Positions 25,854 through 33,475 of a stretch of 64,000 nucleotides of DNA are shown here, piece by piece. Source of the DNA: Microbacterium sp. HD4P20 (GTDB lineage: Bacteria; Actinomycetota; Actinomycetes; Actinomycetales; Microbacteriaceae); NCBI RefSeq assembly GCF_019449275.2, contig NZ_JAHZQZ020000014.1:496001-560000 (forward strand), read 5' to 3'. Position 1 is the first letter of the stretch. The number at the start of each line of letters is the position of its first letter. The notes below the pieces were generated by a model. That model saw nothing but the letters and a program-made list of their open reading frames with translations. It did no database searches and was not told the origin of the DNA. Both the position numbers and the translations under genes were made by a program.

Positions 25854-27452
25854 CTACGCGAGGCTGATGAGCTCGGCGTAGTCGCGGCCCCAGATGTCTT
25901 CCACACCGTCGGGGAGGATGAGCACACGCTCGGGATTGAGCGCCTCGACCGCGCCCTCGTCGTGCGAGACGAGCACGACCGCACCCTCGTAGTGCGAGAG
26001 CGCTCCGAGAATCTCCTCCCGCGAGGCGGGGTCGAGGTTGTTCGTCGGCTCGTCGAGCAGCAGCATGTTCGCGCTCGAGACCACCAGTGTCGCCAGCGAG
26101 AGCCGGGTCTTCTCTCCGCCCGAGAGCACTCCCGCCGGCTTGAGCACGTCGTCGCCGGTGAAAAGGAATGAGCCGAGCACCTTGCGAGCCTCGGTCGCCG
26201 TGATGTCGGGCGCGGCCGACATCATGTTCTCGAGCACGGAGCGAGAGACGTCCAGATTCTCGTGCTCCTGCGCGTAGTACCCCACCTTGAGGCCATGGCC
26301 CGGCTCGATCTGACCGGTGTCGGGCTTGTCGACGCCGGCGAGGATCCGCAGGAGCGTGGTCTTGCCCGCACCGTTGAGCCCGAGCACGACGACCTTCGAA
26401 CCGCGGTCGATCGCGAGGTCGACGTCGGTGAAGATCTCGAGGGATCCGTACGACTTCGACAGTCCGGATGCCATGAGAGGCGTCTTGCCGCAGGGAGCGG
26501 GCTTGGGGAACCGCAGTTTGGCGACCCGGTCCTCCTGCCGCACGTCGTCCAGGCCGGACAGCATCTTCTCGGCGCGCGCCACCATCTGGTGCGCCGCGGC
26601 GGCCTTGGAGGCTTTGGCGCCGAAGCGCGCGGCCTGCAGCTGCAGCGCTGTGGCCTTCTTCTCGACGTTGACCCGCTCCTTCTTGCGACGTTCCTCGTCG
26701 GCGACCCGCTGACGCAGGTAGTTCTTCCAGTTCATGTTGTAGACGTCGATGACCTGGCGATTGGCGTCGAGGTAGAACACACGGTTCACCGTCTCGCCGA
26801 CGAGCTCGACGTCGTGGCTGATGACGATGAGGCCGCCCTTGTAGCCCTTGAGGAATTCCCGCAGCCACACGACGCTGTCTGCGTCGAGGTGGTTCGTCGG
26901 CTCGTCGAGGATCATCGACTCGGCATCCGAGAACAGGATGCGGGCGAGCTCGATGCGTCGTCGCTGACCACCCGACAGCGTCTTCAACGGCTGGTCGAGA
27001 ATACGGTCCGGCAACGACAGATTGTGCGCGATCGAGGCGGCTTCCGCCTCGGCCGCATAGCCCCCGAGCGCCTCGAAGCGCTCCGTGAGGTTCCCGTACT
27101 TGCGCATGGCACGGGCCGCGGCATCCGCGTCATCATCCCCCATCGCCAGGGATGCCTCGTGCATGCCGATGGCGATCGTGCCGAGCCCTCGCGCGTCGAG
27201 GATGCGCGTGCGGGCGAGAATCTCGGGGTCTCCGGAGCGCGGGTCCTGCGGCAGGTAGCCCAGCTCCCCGATGCGATCGACCTTGCCGTCGGAGGGAATC
27301 ACGTCACCGGCCAGCACCTTGGTGAGCGTGGTCTTCCCGGCGCCGTTTCGGCCGACGAGGCCGACCTTGTCGCCCGCCGACACGCGGAACGACACGTCCG
27401 ACATCAGCACGCGCGCGCCTACGCGGATCTCGAGGTCGTGCACGGCGAGCAC
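25854..27452 (-). CDS. ABC-F family ATPase (ribosome-associated translation factor type)
   Basis: About 532 residues with two ABC domains and no membrane segments, the ABC-F layout. First Walker A GRNGAGKTT near residue 38 and signature LSGGQRRR; a charged linker follows around residues 245-290 (RRKKERVNVEKKATAL); second Walker A GLNGAGKTT and signature LSGGEKTR. Both Walker B motifs read LDEPTNHLD or LDEPTNNLD. ABC-F proteins act on ribosomes; some give resistance to ribosome-targeting antibiotics, others are housekeeping (EttA/Uup-like), and I cannot tell which. GTG start chosen because the domain begins there; the frame is open further upstream. Confidence 0.9.
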   Translation of the reverse strand: MLAVHDLEIRVGARVLMSDVSFRVSAGDKVGLVGRNGAGKTTLTKVLAGDVIPSDGKVDRIGELGYLPQDPRSGDPEILARTRILDARGLGTIAIGMHEASLAMGDDDADAAARAMRKYGNLTERFEALGGYAAEAEAASIAHNLSLPDRILDQPLKTLSGGQRRRIELARILFSDAESMILDEPTNHLDADSVVWLREFLKGYKGGLIVISHDVELVGETVNRVFYLDANRQVIDVYNMNWKNYLRQRVADEERRKKERVNVEKKATALQLQAARFGAKASKAAAAHQMVARAEKMLSGLDDVRQEDRVAKLRFPKPAPCGKTPLMASGLSKSYGSLEIFTDVDLAIDRGSKVVVLGLNGAGKTTLLRILAGVDKPDTGQIEPGHGLKVGYYAQEHENLDVSRSVLENMMSAAPDITATEARKVLGSFLFTGDDVLKPAGVLSGGEKTRLSLATLVVSSANMLLLDEPTNNLDPASREEILGALSHYEGAVVLVSHDEGAVEALNPERVLILPDGVEDIWGRDYAELISLA

Positions 27453-27555
27453 AGCGATCGTCCGTTCCGTTGGTGGTGAGGGGGCATGGCCGAACGGCCA
27501 GCCTCCCAGTATAGGCCGCGGGAGCGCACGCCTGGCCCCACGTCGCGCGGTCACC

Positions 27556-27578
27556 GGCCTGTCGGATGCCGACAGGCC
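27556..27578. promoter_or_regulatory. Perfect 10-bp hairpin upstream of bioY
   Basis: GGCCTGTCGG and CCGACAGGCC pair perfectly around ATG. It lies between the divergent ABC-F and bioY genes, so it is not an end-of-operon terminator for either. A regulatory or REP-like role is possible. Confidence 0.6.
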
Positions 27579-27589
27579 GACTGCCCATC

Positions 27590-27609
27590 ATTGGTGGACG
27601 TCGACCAAT
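27590..27609. promoter_or_regulatory. Candidate operator upstream of bioY
   Basis: ATTGGT and ACCAAT are perfect arms of a 20-bp palindrome with an 8-bp centre holding GACGTC. A GTCGACC direct repeat overlaps it (27600 and 27612). It ends 33 bp before the bioY start codon, a normal repressor position. It is not obviously a BirA or BioQ consensus. Confidence 0.5.
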
Positions 27610-27642
27610 AAGTCGACCCAGCGTGCCCCTAGGCTGAGTGCC

Positions 27643-28290
27643 ATGTCATCCATCGCCGCTGCGCCATCCGCCTCCGCCGGGTCTCGTCGAGTGCTCGCCG
27701 ACGTCATCGTCCGTCCGTCCTCCCGTGCTCGCGCATTCGCGCTCGACGCGGGCCTCGTCATCGCCGGCGCCGCGATCGTCGCACTACTCGCGCAGGTCGA
27801 GATTCCGCTGTGGCCGGTCCCGATCACCGGACAGACGCTCGGCGTCATCGTGGTCGGCGCAGCGCTCGGCGCATGGCGCGGCGCCGCCGCGCTGACCACC
27901 TACATGCTCGCCGGACTCGCCGGGCTGCCGGTGTTCGCCGGTTTCACCGGCACGATCGCCGCCGTGGCCAAGCCCAGCTTCGGTTTCGTGATCGGTTTCA
28001 TCTTCGCGGCGTTCCTGGCCGGCTGGTTCGCGCAGCGCGCGTGGGATCGCCGCCCCGTTCTGGCGTTCGCGGGTTTCGCCGCCGCCAGCGTCGTGCCGTT
28101 CCTGTTCGGCATCCCGTACATGGCGTTCATCCTCAACGCCCTGCTCGGGCTGGACCTGTCGTTCCTCGAGATCCTGCAGGCAGGCCTCTTTCCGTTCATC
28201 GTCGGCGGCCTCGTGAAGGCCGCGCTCGCTGCCGCGATCATCCCCAGCGCCTGGGCGCTCGTCCGCAAGGCCGACGCGTCCAAGGATTGA
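27643..28290 (+). CDS. bioY: Biotin transporter BioY
   Basis: A 215-residue S-component with six hydrophobic segments. QVEIPLWPVPITGQTLGV is the BioY signature in the first external loop, followed by TTYMLAGLAGLPVFAG and a C-terminal segment ending in GLVKAALAAAIIPSAW. It takes up biotin, either alone or with an energy-coupling ATPase/transmembrane pair encoded elsewhere (none adjacent). Biotin supply matters here because the window encodes a biotin-dependent carboxylase. A strong terminator follows, so it is a single-gene unit. Confidence 0.94.
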   Translation: MSSIAAAPSASAGSRRVLADVIVRPSSRARAFALDAGLVIAGAAIVALLAQVEIPLWPVPITGQTLGVIVVGAALGAWRGAAALTTYMLAGLAGLPVFAGFTGTIAAVAKPSFGFVIGFIFAAFLAGWFAQRAWDRRPVLAFAGFAAASVVPFLFGIPYMAFILNALLGLDLSFLEILQAGLFPFIVGGLVKAALAAAIIPSAWALVRKADASKD

Positions 28291-28307
28291 CGCGCAATCG
28301 ACGCGAT

Positions 28308-28345
28308 CATGACGAAGCCCCGGCCTCGGCCGGGGCTTCGTCATG
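28308..28345. terminator. Intrinsic terminator after bioY
   Basis: Arms of about 17 bp, from CATGACGAAGCCCCGGCC to GCCGGGGCTTCGTCATG, pair perfectly around a TCG loop, followed by TTGC. It separates bioY from the siderophore operon. Confidence 0.9.
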
Positions 28346-28387
28346 TTGCGACAGATGGATTCGCACGACGGAGCACTCCCAGGTAAT

Positions 28388-28403
28388 GTAAGGCTGTCCT
28401 TAC
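28388..28403. promoter_or_regulatory. Iron-box-like operator (DtxR/IdeR type) of the siderophore operon
   Basis: GTAAGGCTGTCCTTAC has perfect 6-bp arms and a 4-bp centre, and its core matches 10 of 14 bases of the DtxR/IdeR half-site text TTAGGCTAACCTAA. It ends 28 bp before the first gene of an iron-uptake operon, so iron-dependent repression is the natural reading. Confidence 0.65.
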
Positions 28404-28431
28404 TTCCCCCCTCACCTCTCGGAGGATCACC

Positions 28432-29472
28432 GTGCCCCGATTCCGTCATGCCGCCGCGGCCACCACAGTCGCCGCCCTCACCGCCCTCGCGCTGGCCGGC
28501 TGCTCCAGCGCCGGCGCAACCGATGCCGCCGGAGAAGACGGCGGGGCCTCCGACGCCTCGGGATCGTTCCCGGTGACAATCGAGCACGCGTTCGGCGAGA
28601 CCACGATCGAGGCCCAGCCGGAGCGTGTGGCGACAGTCTCGTGGTCCAACCAGGAGGTTCCGATCGCGCTGGGTGTGGTTCCGGTGGGCATGGCCGAGGT
28701 GACGTGGGGCGACGACGACGCCGACGGTGTTCTGCCGTGGGTCGAGGAGAAGCTGGAAGAGCTGGGCGCTGAGACGCCCGTCCTGTTCGACGAGACCGAC
28801 GGCATCGACTTCGAGGCCGTGGCCGACACCCAGCCGGATGTCATCCTCGCCGCATACTCGGGGCTGACGCAGGAGGAGTACGACACGCTTTCGAAGATCG
28901 CGCCGGTCGTCGCCTATCCCGAGGTCGCGTGGGGCACGTCGTACGAGGACATGATCCGCCTCAACGCCACCGCCCTCGGCCTCGGCGACGAGGGCGAGGC
29001 CCTCATCGAGGAGTTGCAGGCAGAGGTCGAGACGGCGCTGGCGCAGCATCCCGCACTCGCGGAGTCGACGGTGCTGTTCTCGTACATCGACCCGTCGGAC
29101 TTCAGCCAGGTCGGCTTCTACACCAGCCTCGACACGCGGCCTGGCTTCCTCACCAGCCTGGGGCTCCCCGAGCCGGCCGTCGTCACCGAGGAGTCCGAGG
29201 GCAACGATGCGTTCTTCGCCGAGATCAGCGCCGAAGAGGCGGACCGCTTCGCCGACGTCGACGTCTTCGTGACCTACGGCGACGCCAGCGGCTCGATCAT
29301 CCCGCTGCTGCAGGCCGATCCGCTGCTGTCACAGATCCCCGCGATCGCCGAGGGCCGCATCGCGATCCTCGAGGAGTCGACGCCGCTGGCCGCGTCCGCC
29401 AACCCGTCGCCGCTGTCCATCGGCTGGGGCATCGACGAGTACTTCGCGCTGCTGGCCGGCGCGTTGGACTGA
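28432..29472 (+). CDS. Iron-siderophore ABC transporter substrate-binding lipoprotein
   Basis: A 346-residue FecB/FepB-type binding protein. The signal peptide ends in the lipobox LALAGC (Cys24), so it is membrane-anchored outside the cell. An acidic linker precedes the class III binding fold; PERVATVSWSNQEVPIALG and PDVILAAYSGLTQEEYDTL are typical. GTG start after GGAGG. First gene of a five-gene operon with two permeases, an ATPase and a siderophore-interacting reductase, behind an iron-box-like palindrome. It should bind ferric siderophore complexes; which one is unknown. Confidence 0.93.
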   Translation: MPRFRHAAAATTVAALTALALAGCSSAGATDAAGEDGGASDASGSFPVTIEHAFGETTIEAQPERVATVSWSNQEVPIALGVVPVGMAEVTWGDDDADGVLPWVEEKLEELGAETPVLFDETDGIDFEAVADTQPDVILAAYSGLTQEEYDTLSKIAPVVAYPEVAWGTSYEDMIRLNATALGLGDEGEALIEELQAEVETALAQHPALAESTVLFSYIDPSDFSQVGFYTSLDTRPGFLTSLGLPEPAVVTEESEGNDAFFAEISAEEADRFADVDVFVTYGDASGSIIPLLQADPLLSQIPAIAEGRIAILEESTPLAASANPSPLSIGWGIDEYFALLAGALD

Positions 29473-29510
29473 ACACCCGGCTCCCCTCCGACGACCGCGA
29501 GATCCGAACC

Positions 29511-30557
29511 GTGAGTGCCCTGCAGACGGAGACGCCGCTGCCGGATGCCGCTACCCTGCGGCGTCCGGCGGCGGTGCGACTGATGTGGCTCGGGATCGGC
29601 ATCGCTGTCCTCGCCGCACTCTGCATCGCTTCCGTTGCCTTCGGCGCTCGCGACGTCTCGCTCGCGGATGTCGTCGCCGGCCTCGCCGGGAGCACCGGCG
29701 ATGTCAGCCAGGCCGCCGTGGTCGCGCGCCTGCCCCGCACCGTGCTGGCGCTGATGGTGGGCGCGGCCCTCGCGATGGCCGGCACCGCGATGCAGGCGGT
29801 CACTCGCAACCCGCTGGCCGATCCCGGCATCTTGGGCATCTCGGCCGGCGCCGCCCTCGCTGTCGTCATCGGCATCGCCTTCTTCGGAATGTCGGGGCCG
29901 TACGCGTTCATCGTCGCGGCGGTCACCGGCGCCGCCGTCGCGGCGGTATTCGTCTACGCCGTCGGCTCGCTCGGGCGGGGCGGTGCGACACCGCTCAAGC
30001 TCGCGCTCGCCGGTGCCGCCGCGACGGCCGCGTTCATGTCCCTCGTGAGCGCCATCCTCCTCCCCCGCGCCGACATCTCGGAGATGTTCCGCTTCTGGCA
30101 GATCGGCGGCGTGGGGGGCGCGACCTGGGACCGGATCTCGGTCGTCGCCCCGGTGCTCGCCGTCGGCGCGATCGTGTGCCTCGCGTGGGCGCGAGGGATG
30201 AACTCCCTCGCTCTCGGCGACGACGTCGCGGCCGGGCTCGGCGAGCACGTCTTCCGCACGCGCCTGGTCGCCTTCGCGGGTGCGGTCGTCCTTGCCGGCG
30301 CCGCCACCGCCATCGCCGGCCCGATCGCGTTCGTCGGCCTCGTCGTGCCCCACATGTGCCGGCTGCTCGTCGGCACCGATCACCGCTGGCTGCTGCCCTT
30401 CTCGGCCATTGCCGGCGCGGCGCTGCTCGTGGCGGCCGACATCGTGGGCCGCGTGATCGCGCGTCCGGAAGAGATCGAAGTCGGCATCATCACGGCGCTG
30501 ATAGGTGCACCGTTCTTCATCTGGATCGTCCGCCGCCAGAAGGTGCGGGAACTGTGA
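29511..30557 (+). CDS. FecCD family iron-siderophore permease 1
   Basis: A 348-residue FecCD permease with about nine or ten membrane segments. LPRTVLALMVGAALAMAGTAMQAVTRNPLADP is represented by the family landmarks LPRTVLALMVG and TRNPLADPGILG near residue 90, and GPIAFVGLVVPHMCR near residue 260 is the loop contacting the ATPase. GTG start; ribosome site weak. It overlaps the second permease by GTGA. The pair forms the heterodimeric channel of the siderophore importer. Confidence 0.93.
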   Translation: MSALQTETPLPDAATLRRPAAVRLMWLGIGIAVLAALCIASVAFGARDVSLADVVAGLAGSTGDVSQAAVVARLPRTVLALMVGAALAMAGTAMQAVTRNPLADPGILGISAGAALAVVIGIAFFGMSGPYAFIVAAVTGAAVAAVFVYAVGSLGRGGATPLKLALAGAAATAAFMSLVSAILLPRADISEMFRFWQIGGVGGATWDRISVVAPVLAVGAIVCLAWARGMNSLALGDDVAAGLGEHVFRTRLVAFAGAVVLAGAATAIAGPIAFVGLVVPHMCRLLVGTDHRWLLPFSAIAGAALLVAADIVGRVIARPEEIEVGIITALIGAPFFIWIVRRQKVREL

Positions 30558-31621
30558 GCACATTCATCGAGGCGGATCGGCCGCCGGCGATCGCCGAGCG
30601 CACCGCGGCGGTGATCGCCGGGCGGCGGCGCCGCGTGCGGCGCCACGCGGTCGTGACGAGCATCCTGGGCGTCGCCATCGTGGGCGTCTTCCTCGTCTCG
30701 CTCATGGTGGGCAAGTCGTTCTATGGTCTCGATGAAGTCGCCCGGGTGGTGCTCGGCGAAACCGTTCCCGGTGCCTCGTTCACCGTCGGCGAGCTACGAC
30801 TGCCGCGCGCCAGTCTCGCGGTGCTGGCGGGCTTCGCCTTCGGGGCGGCGGGTGTGACCTTCCAGACCATGCTCCGAAACCCGCTCGCCTCGCCCGACAT
30901 CATCGGCATCACGTCCGGGGCCAGTGCCGCGGCCGTTTTCGGCATCGTGGTCCTCTCGCTCAGCGAGACGCTCGTGGCGCTGCTCGCTGTGCTGGGCGGC
31001 CTGGCGACGGCGCTCGCGATCTACCTGCTGTCGAACAAGGGCGGCTTCACGGGAACGCGCCTCATCCTCATCGGGATCGGTGTCGCGGCGATGCTCGATG
31101 CCGCCGTCACTTACACCCTCTCCAAGGCGGCGGTGTGGGATCTGCAGTCGGCGCTGCGATGGCTGGCCGGCAGTCTCAACGGCGCGACGTGGTCGATGGT
31201 CGTGCCGCTGGCCCTCGCGAGCGCCGTGCTGGTCCCGATCCTGCTCGCACAGGGCCGCGGGCTCGGCGTCATGCGCATCGGCGACGATGCCGCTGCCAGC
31301 CTGGGCGTGCGCCTCAACGCCACGCGGGTGATCGCGATCGTCGCGGCAGTCACGCTGCTGGCGTTCGCGACGGCGGCGACTGGCCCGATCGCCTTCGTCG
31401 CGTTCATGGCCGGCCCGATCGCGGCCCGCATCGTCGGCCCGGGCGCCTCGCTGCTGCTTCCGTCGGGTCTGGTCGGTGCCCTGCTGGTGCTCGTCGCCGA
31501 TCTGCTCGGGCAGTTCGCGTTCGACACCCGGTATCCGGTCGGCGTCGTCACGGGCGTCCTCGGGGCGCCGTATCTCATCTACCTCCTCATCAGGATGAAT
31601 CGCTCCGGAGGGTCGCTATGA
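30554..31621 (+). CDS. FecCD family iron-siderophore permease 2
   Basis: A 355-residue FecCD permease, partner of the preceding one. An extra basic N-terminal segment of about 40 residues (AGRRRRVRRHAV) precedes the first helix. LRNPLASPDIIGI near residue 115 and TGPIAFVAFMAGPIA near residue 275 are the family marks; the latter lacks the VPH of its partner. GTGA overlap with the first permease, ATGA overlap with the ATPase. It imports ferric siderophore with the neighbouring proteins. Confidence 0.93.
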   Translation: MSTFIEADRPPAIAERTAAVIAGRRRRVRRHAVVTSILGVAIVGVFLVSLMVGKSFYGLDEVARVVLGETVPGASFTVGELRLPRASLAVLAGFAFGAAGVTFQTMLRNPLASPDIIGITSGASAAAVFGIVVLSLSETLVALLAVLGGLATALAIYLLSNKGGFTGTRLILIGIGVAAMLDAAVTYTLSKAAVWDLQSALRWLAGSLNGATWSMVVPLALASAVLVPILLAQGRGLGVMRIGDDAAASLGVRLNATRVIAIVAAVTLLAFATAATGPIAFVAFMAGPIAARIVGPGASLLLPSGLVGALLVLVADLLGQFAFDTRYPVGVVTGVLGAPYLIYLLIRMNRSGGSL

Positions 31622-32505
31622 CCGCATCCCACAGCCTGTCGGCCCACGCGCTCACTCTCGCCTATGGCGACCGGGTGATCGTCGACGACCTCGAGTTGGA
31701 GATCCCGCCCGGCCGCATCACCGCCATCGTGGGGGCGAACGGATGCGGCAAGTCGACGCTGCTGCGCGCGCTTGCTCGTCTCATCTCCCCGAAGGCCGGG
31801 CAGGTGGTGCTCGACGGCAAGGCGCTCCACGCCCGCCCCTCCAAAGAAGTGGCGCGCACGCTGGGCCTGCTGCCGCAGAGCCCGATCGCCCCCGAGGGCA
31901 TCGCCGTGGCCGACCTCGTGGGGCGCGGCCGCCACCCGCATCAGAAGCTGCTCGCCCGCTGGAGCGCGCGCGACTACGAGGTCGTTGCGCAGGCACTCGC
32001 GGCAACCGGCACCGACGACCTGGCCGACCGCTCGGTGGACGAGCTGTCCGGCGGGCAGCGCCAGCGGGTGTGGATCGCGATGGCGCTCGCACAGGAGACC
32101 GACATCCTCCTGCTGGACGAGCCCACAACCTTCCTCGACGTGGCGCACCAGATCGAGGTGCTGGATCTGCTCACCGACCTCAATCGCGATCGCGGCACGA
32201 CGATCGTCATGGTGCTGCACGACATGAATCTCGCAGCTCGCTACGCTGACCACCTCTTCGCCCTGCGCGCGGGCCGGGTGGTCGCCAGCGGCGCCCCGGG
32301 CGAGGTCATGACGGGAGAGCTGATCCGCGAGGTTTTCGATCTCGACGCGCTCGTCGTGGCCGACCCGGTCTCCGGCGCCCCCATCGTGCTCCCCCGCGGT
32401 CGCCACCACGTGACGGCGTCCGCGCCGGAGCCCCTCCCGCAGCTCGCCGGCGCACGCGCCGCTGCAGCCGATCAGACAGGAATCGCCGATGGCCTCCCCC
32501 ACTGA
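31618..32505 (+). CDS. Iron-siderophore ABC transporter ATP-binding protein
   Basis: A 295-residue FecE/FepC-type ATPase. Walker A GANGCGKST near residue 40, LLPQSPIAPEGI Q-loop, signature LSGGQRQR near residue 143, Walker B ILLLDEPT and switch MVLHDMN. The C-terminal 30 residues are Ala/Pro-rich beyond the conserved part. ATGA overlap with permease 2, and 17-bp overlap with the next gene. It energises siderophore import. Confidence 0.95.
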   Translation: MTASHSLSAHALTLAYGDRVIVDDLELEIPPGRITAIVGANGCGKSTLLRALARLISPKAGQVVLDGKALHARPSKEVARTLGLLPQSPIAPEGIAVADLVGRGRHPHQKLLARWSARDYEVVAQALAATGTDDLADRSVDELSGGQRQRVWIAMALAQETDILLLDEPTTFLDVAHQIEVLDLLTDLNRDRGTTIVMVLHDMNLAARYADHLFALRAGRVVASGAPGEVMTGELIREVFDLDALVVADPVSGAPIVLPRGRHHVTASAPEPLPQLAGARAAAADQTGIADGLPH

Positions 32506-33397
32506 CACGAACCGCTTCTTCCGTGCGCGGGTAATCGCGATCACCGACCTCACTCCGAGCTTCCGGCGCTTCACGTTCGGGGGCGACGATCTCGCCGACT
32601 ACGGCGACCCCGGCTTCGATCAGCGCGTCAAGATCGTCTTCCCGACACGATCCATCGATCTGAACGCAATGCCGACGGGCGAGGACTGGTACGCCCGCTG
32701 GCGCGATCTGCCCGAGGACCAGCGCCCGCCGTTTCGGACCTACACCACGCGCTACGTGCGCAATGAGCGGTGCGAGGTCGACGTCGACATGGTCTCGCAC
32801 GACGTGCTGGGTCCGGCGTCGGACTGGATCGCGCGTGCGCAGGTCGGCGATGAGGTGCTGATCTTCGCCCCGACCAGGGCCCACACCGGCGTCAGCTACG
32901 GCATCGACTTCGTGCCCCCGGCGCAGGTGGAGAGCATCCTGCTGGCGGGCGACGAGACGGCGGCCCCGGCCATCGCCGCGATCCTGGAGCAATTGCCCGC
33001 CGATGCGACCGGCGTCGTCGCGCTCGAAGTGCCGCACATCGGCGACCTGGCCTATCTCCCGCACCATCCCGGATTCGAGTACCGGGTGGGCGCGCGTGAC
33101 GCCGGCGCCCGGCACGGGCATCTGGTCTCGTCGGTGACGGATGCCGCAGCCCATCTCGCACCGGCCGGTCGCGGCGCCGACGTCGAAGAGGTCGACATCG
33201 ACACCGACATCCTCTGGGAGGTGCCGCGAACGGCGAAGGGGGGCGCGGCGCTCAAGAGCGCGCGTCTGTACGCGTGGCTGGCCGGCGAAGCGGGAGCGAT
33301 CAAGGCGCTGCGACGCCACCTCGTCGCCGAGCGCGGGGTCGACCGCCGCGCCGTGGCGTTCATGGGCTACTGGCGACTCGGCCGCGCCGAGAATTGA
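32489..33397 (+). CDS. Siderophore-interacting protein (FAD-dependent ferric reductase, ViuB/YqjH type)
   Basis: A 302-residue SIP protein. FFRARVIAITDLTPSFRRFTF begins the FAD-binding barrel, RTYTTRYV is the flavin-binding RxYTxR motif, LLAGDETAAPAI the start of the NAD(P)H-like domain, and FMGYWRLGRAE the conserved C-terminus. It is expected to reduce imported ferric siderophore in the cytoplasm and release iron. Last gene of the uptake operon. Its stop codon lies inside a large stem-loop. Confidence 0.92.
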   Translation: MASPTDTNRFFRARVIAITDLTPSFRRFTFGGDDLADYGDPGFDQRVKIVFPTRSIDLNAMPTGEDWYARWRDLPEDQRPPFRTYTTRYVRNERCEVDVDMVSHDVLGPASDWIARAQVGDEVLIFAPTRAHTGVSYGIDFVPPAQVESILLAGDETAAPAIAAILEQLPADATGVVALEVPHIGDLAYLPHHPGFEYRVGARDAGARHGHLVSSVTDAAAHLAPAGRGADVEEVDIDTDILWEVPRTAKGGAALKSARLYAWLAGEAGAIKALRRHLVAERGVDRRAVAFMGYWRLGRAEN

Positions 33398-33447
33398 TGC
33401 GACTCGGATCAATGCGACGAAGGAGCGTTGATCCTCAGTCGCATCAA
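33394..33447. repeat. Two-tier stem-loop at the end of the siderophore operon
   Basis: TTGATGCGACT pairs with AGTCGCATCAA (11 bp, perfect), and inside it GGATCAA pairs with TTGATCC (7 bp, perfect) around a 15-nt loop. It contains the stop codon of the siderophore-interacting protein gene. It may terminate transcription or stabilise the 3' end. Confidence 0.75.
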
Positions 33448-33475
33448 GGTTGAGCGAGCGAAGCGAGCCGGAACC
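33448..33475. repeat. REP-like GAGCGAGCG element
   Basis: GGTT/AACC ends enclose GAGCGAGCGAAGCGAGCC, closely similar to the right arm of the palindrome at 53897-53947 (GAGCGACCGG then GGCGAGAC). It directly follows the two-tier stem-loop and touches the stop of the convergent MFS gene. Confidence 0.6.
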
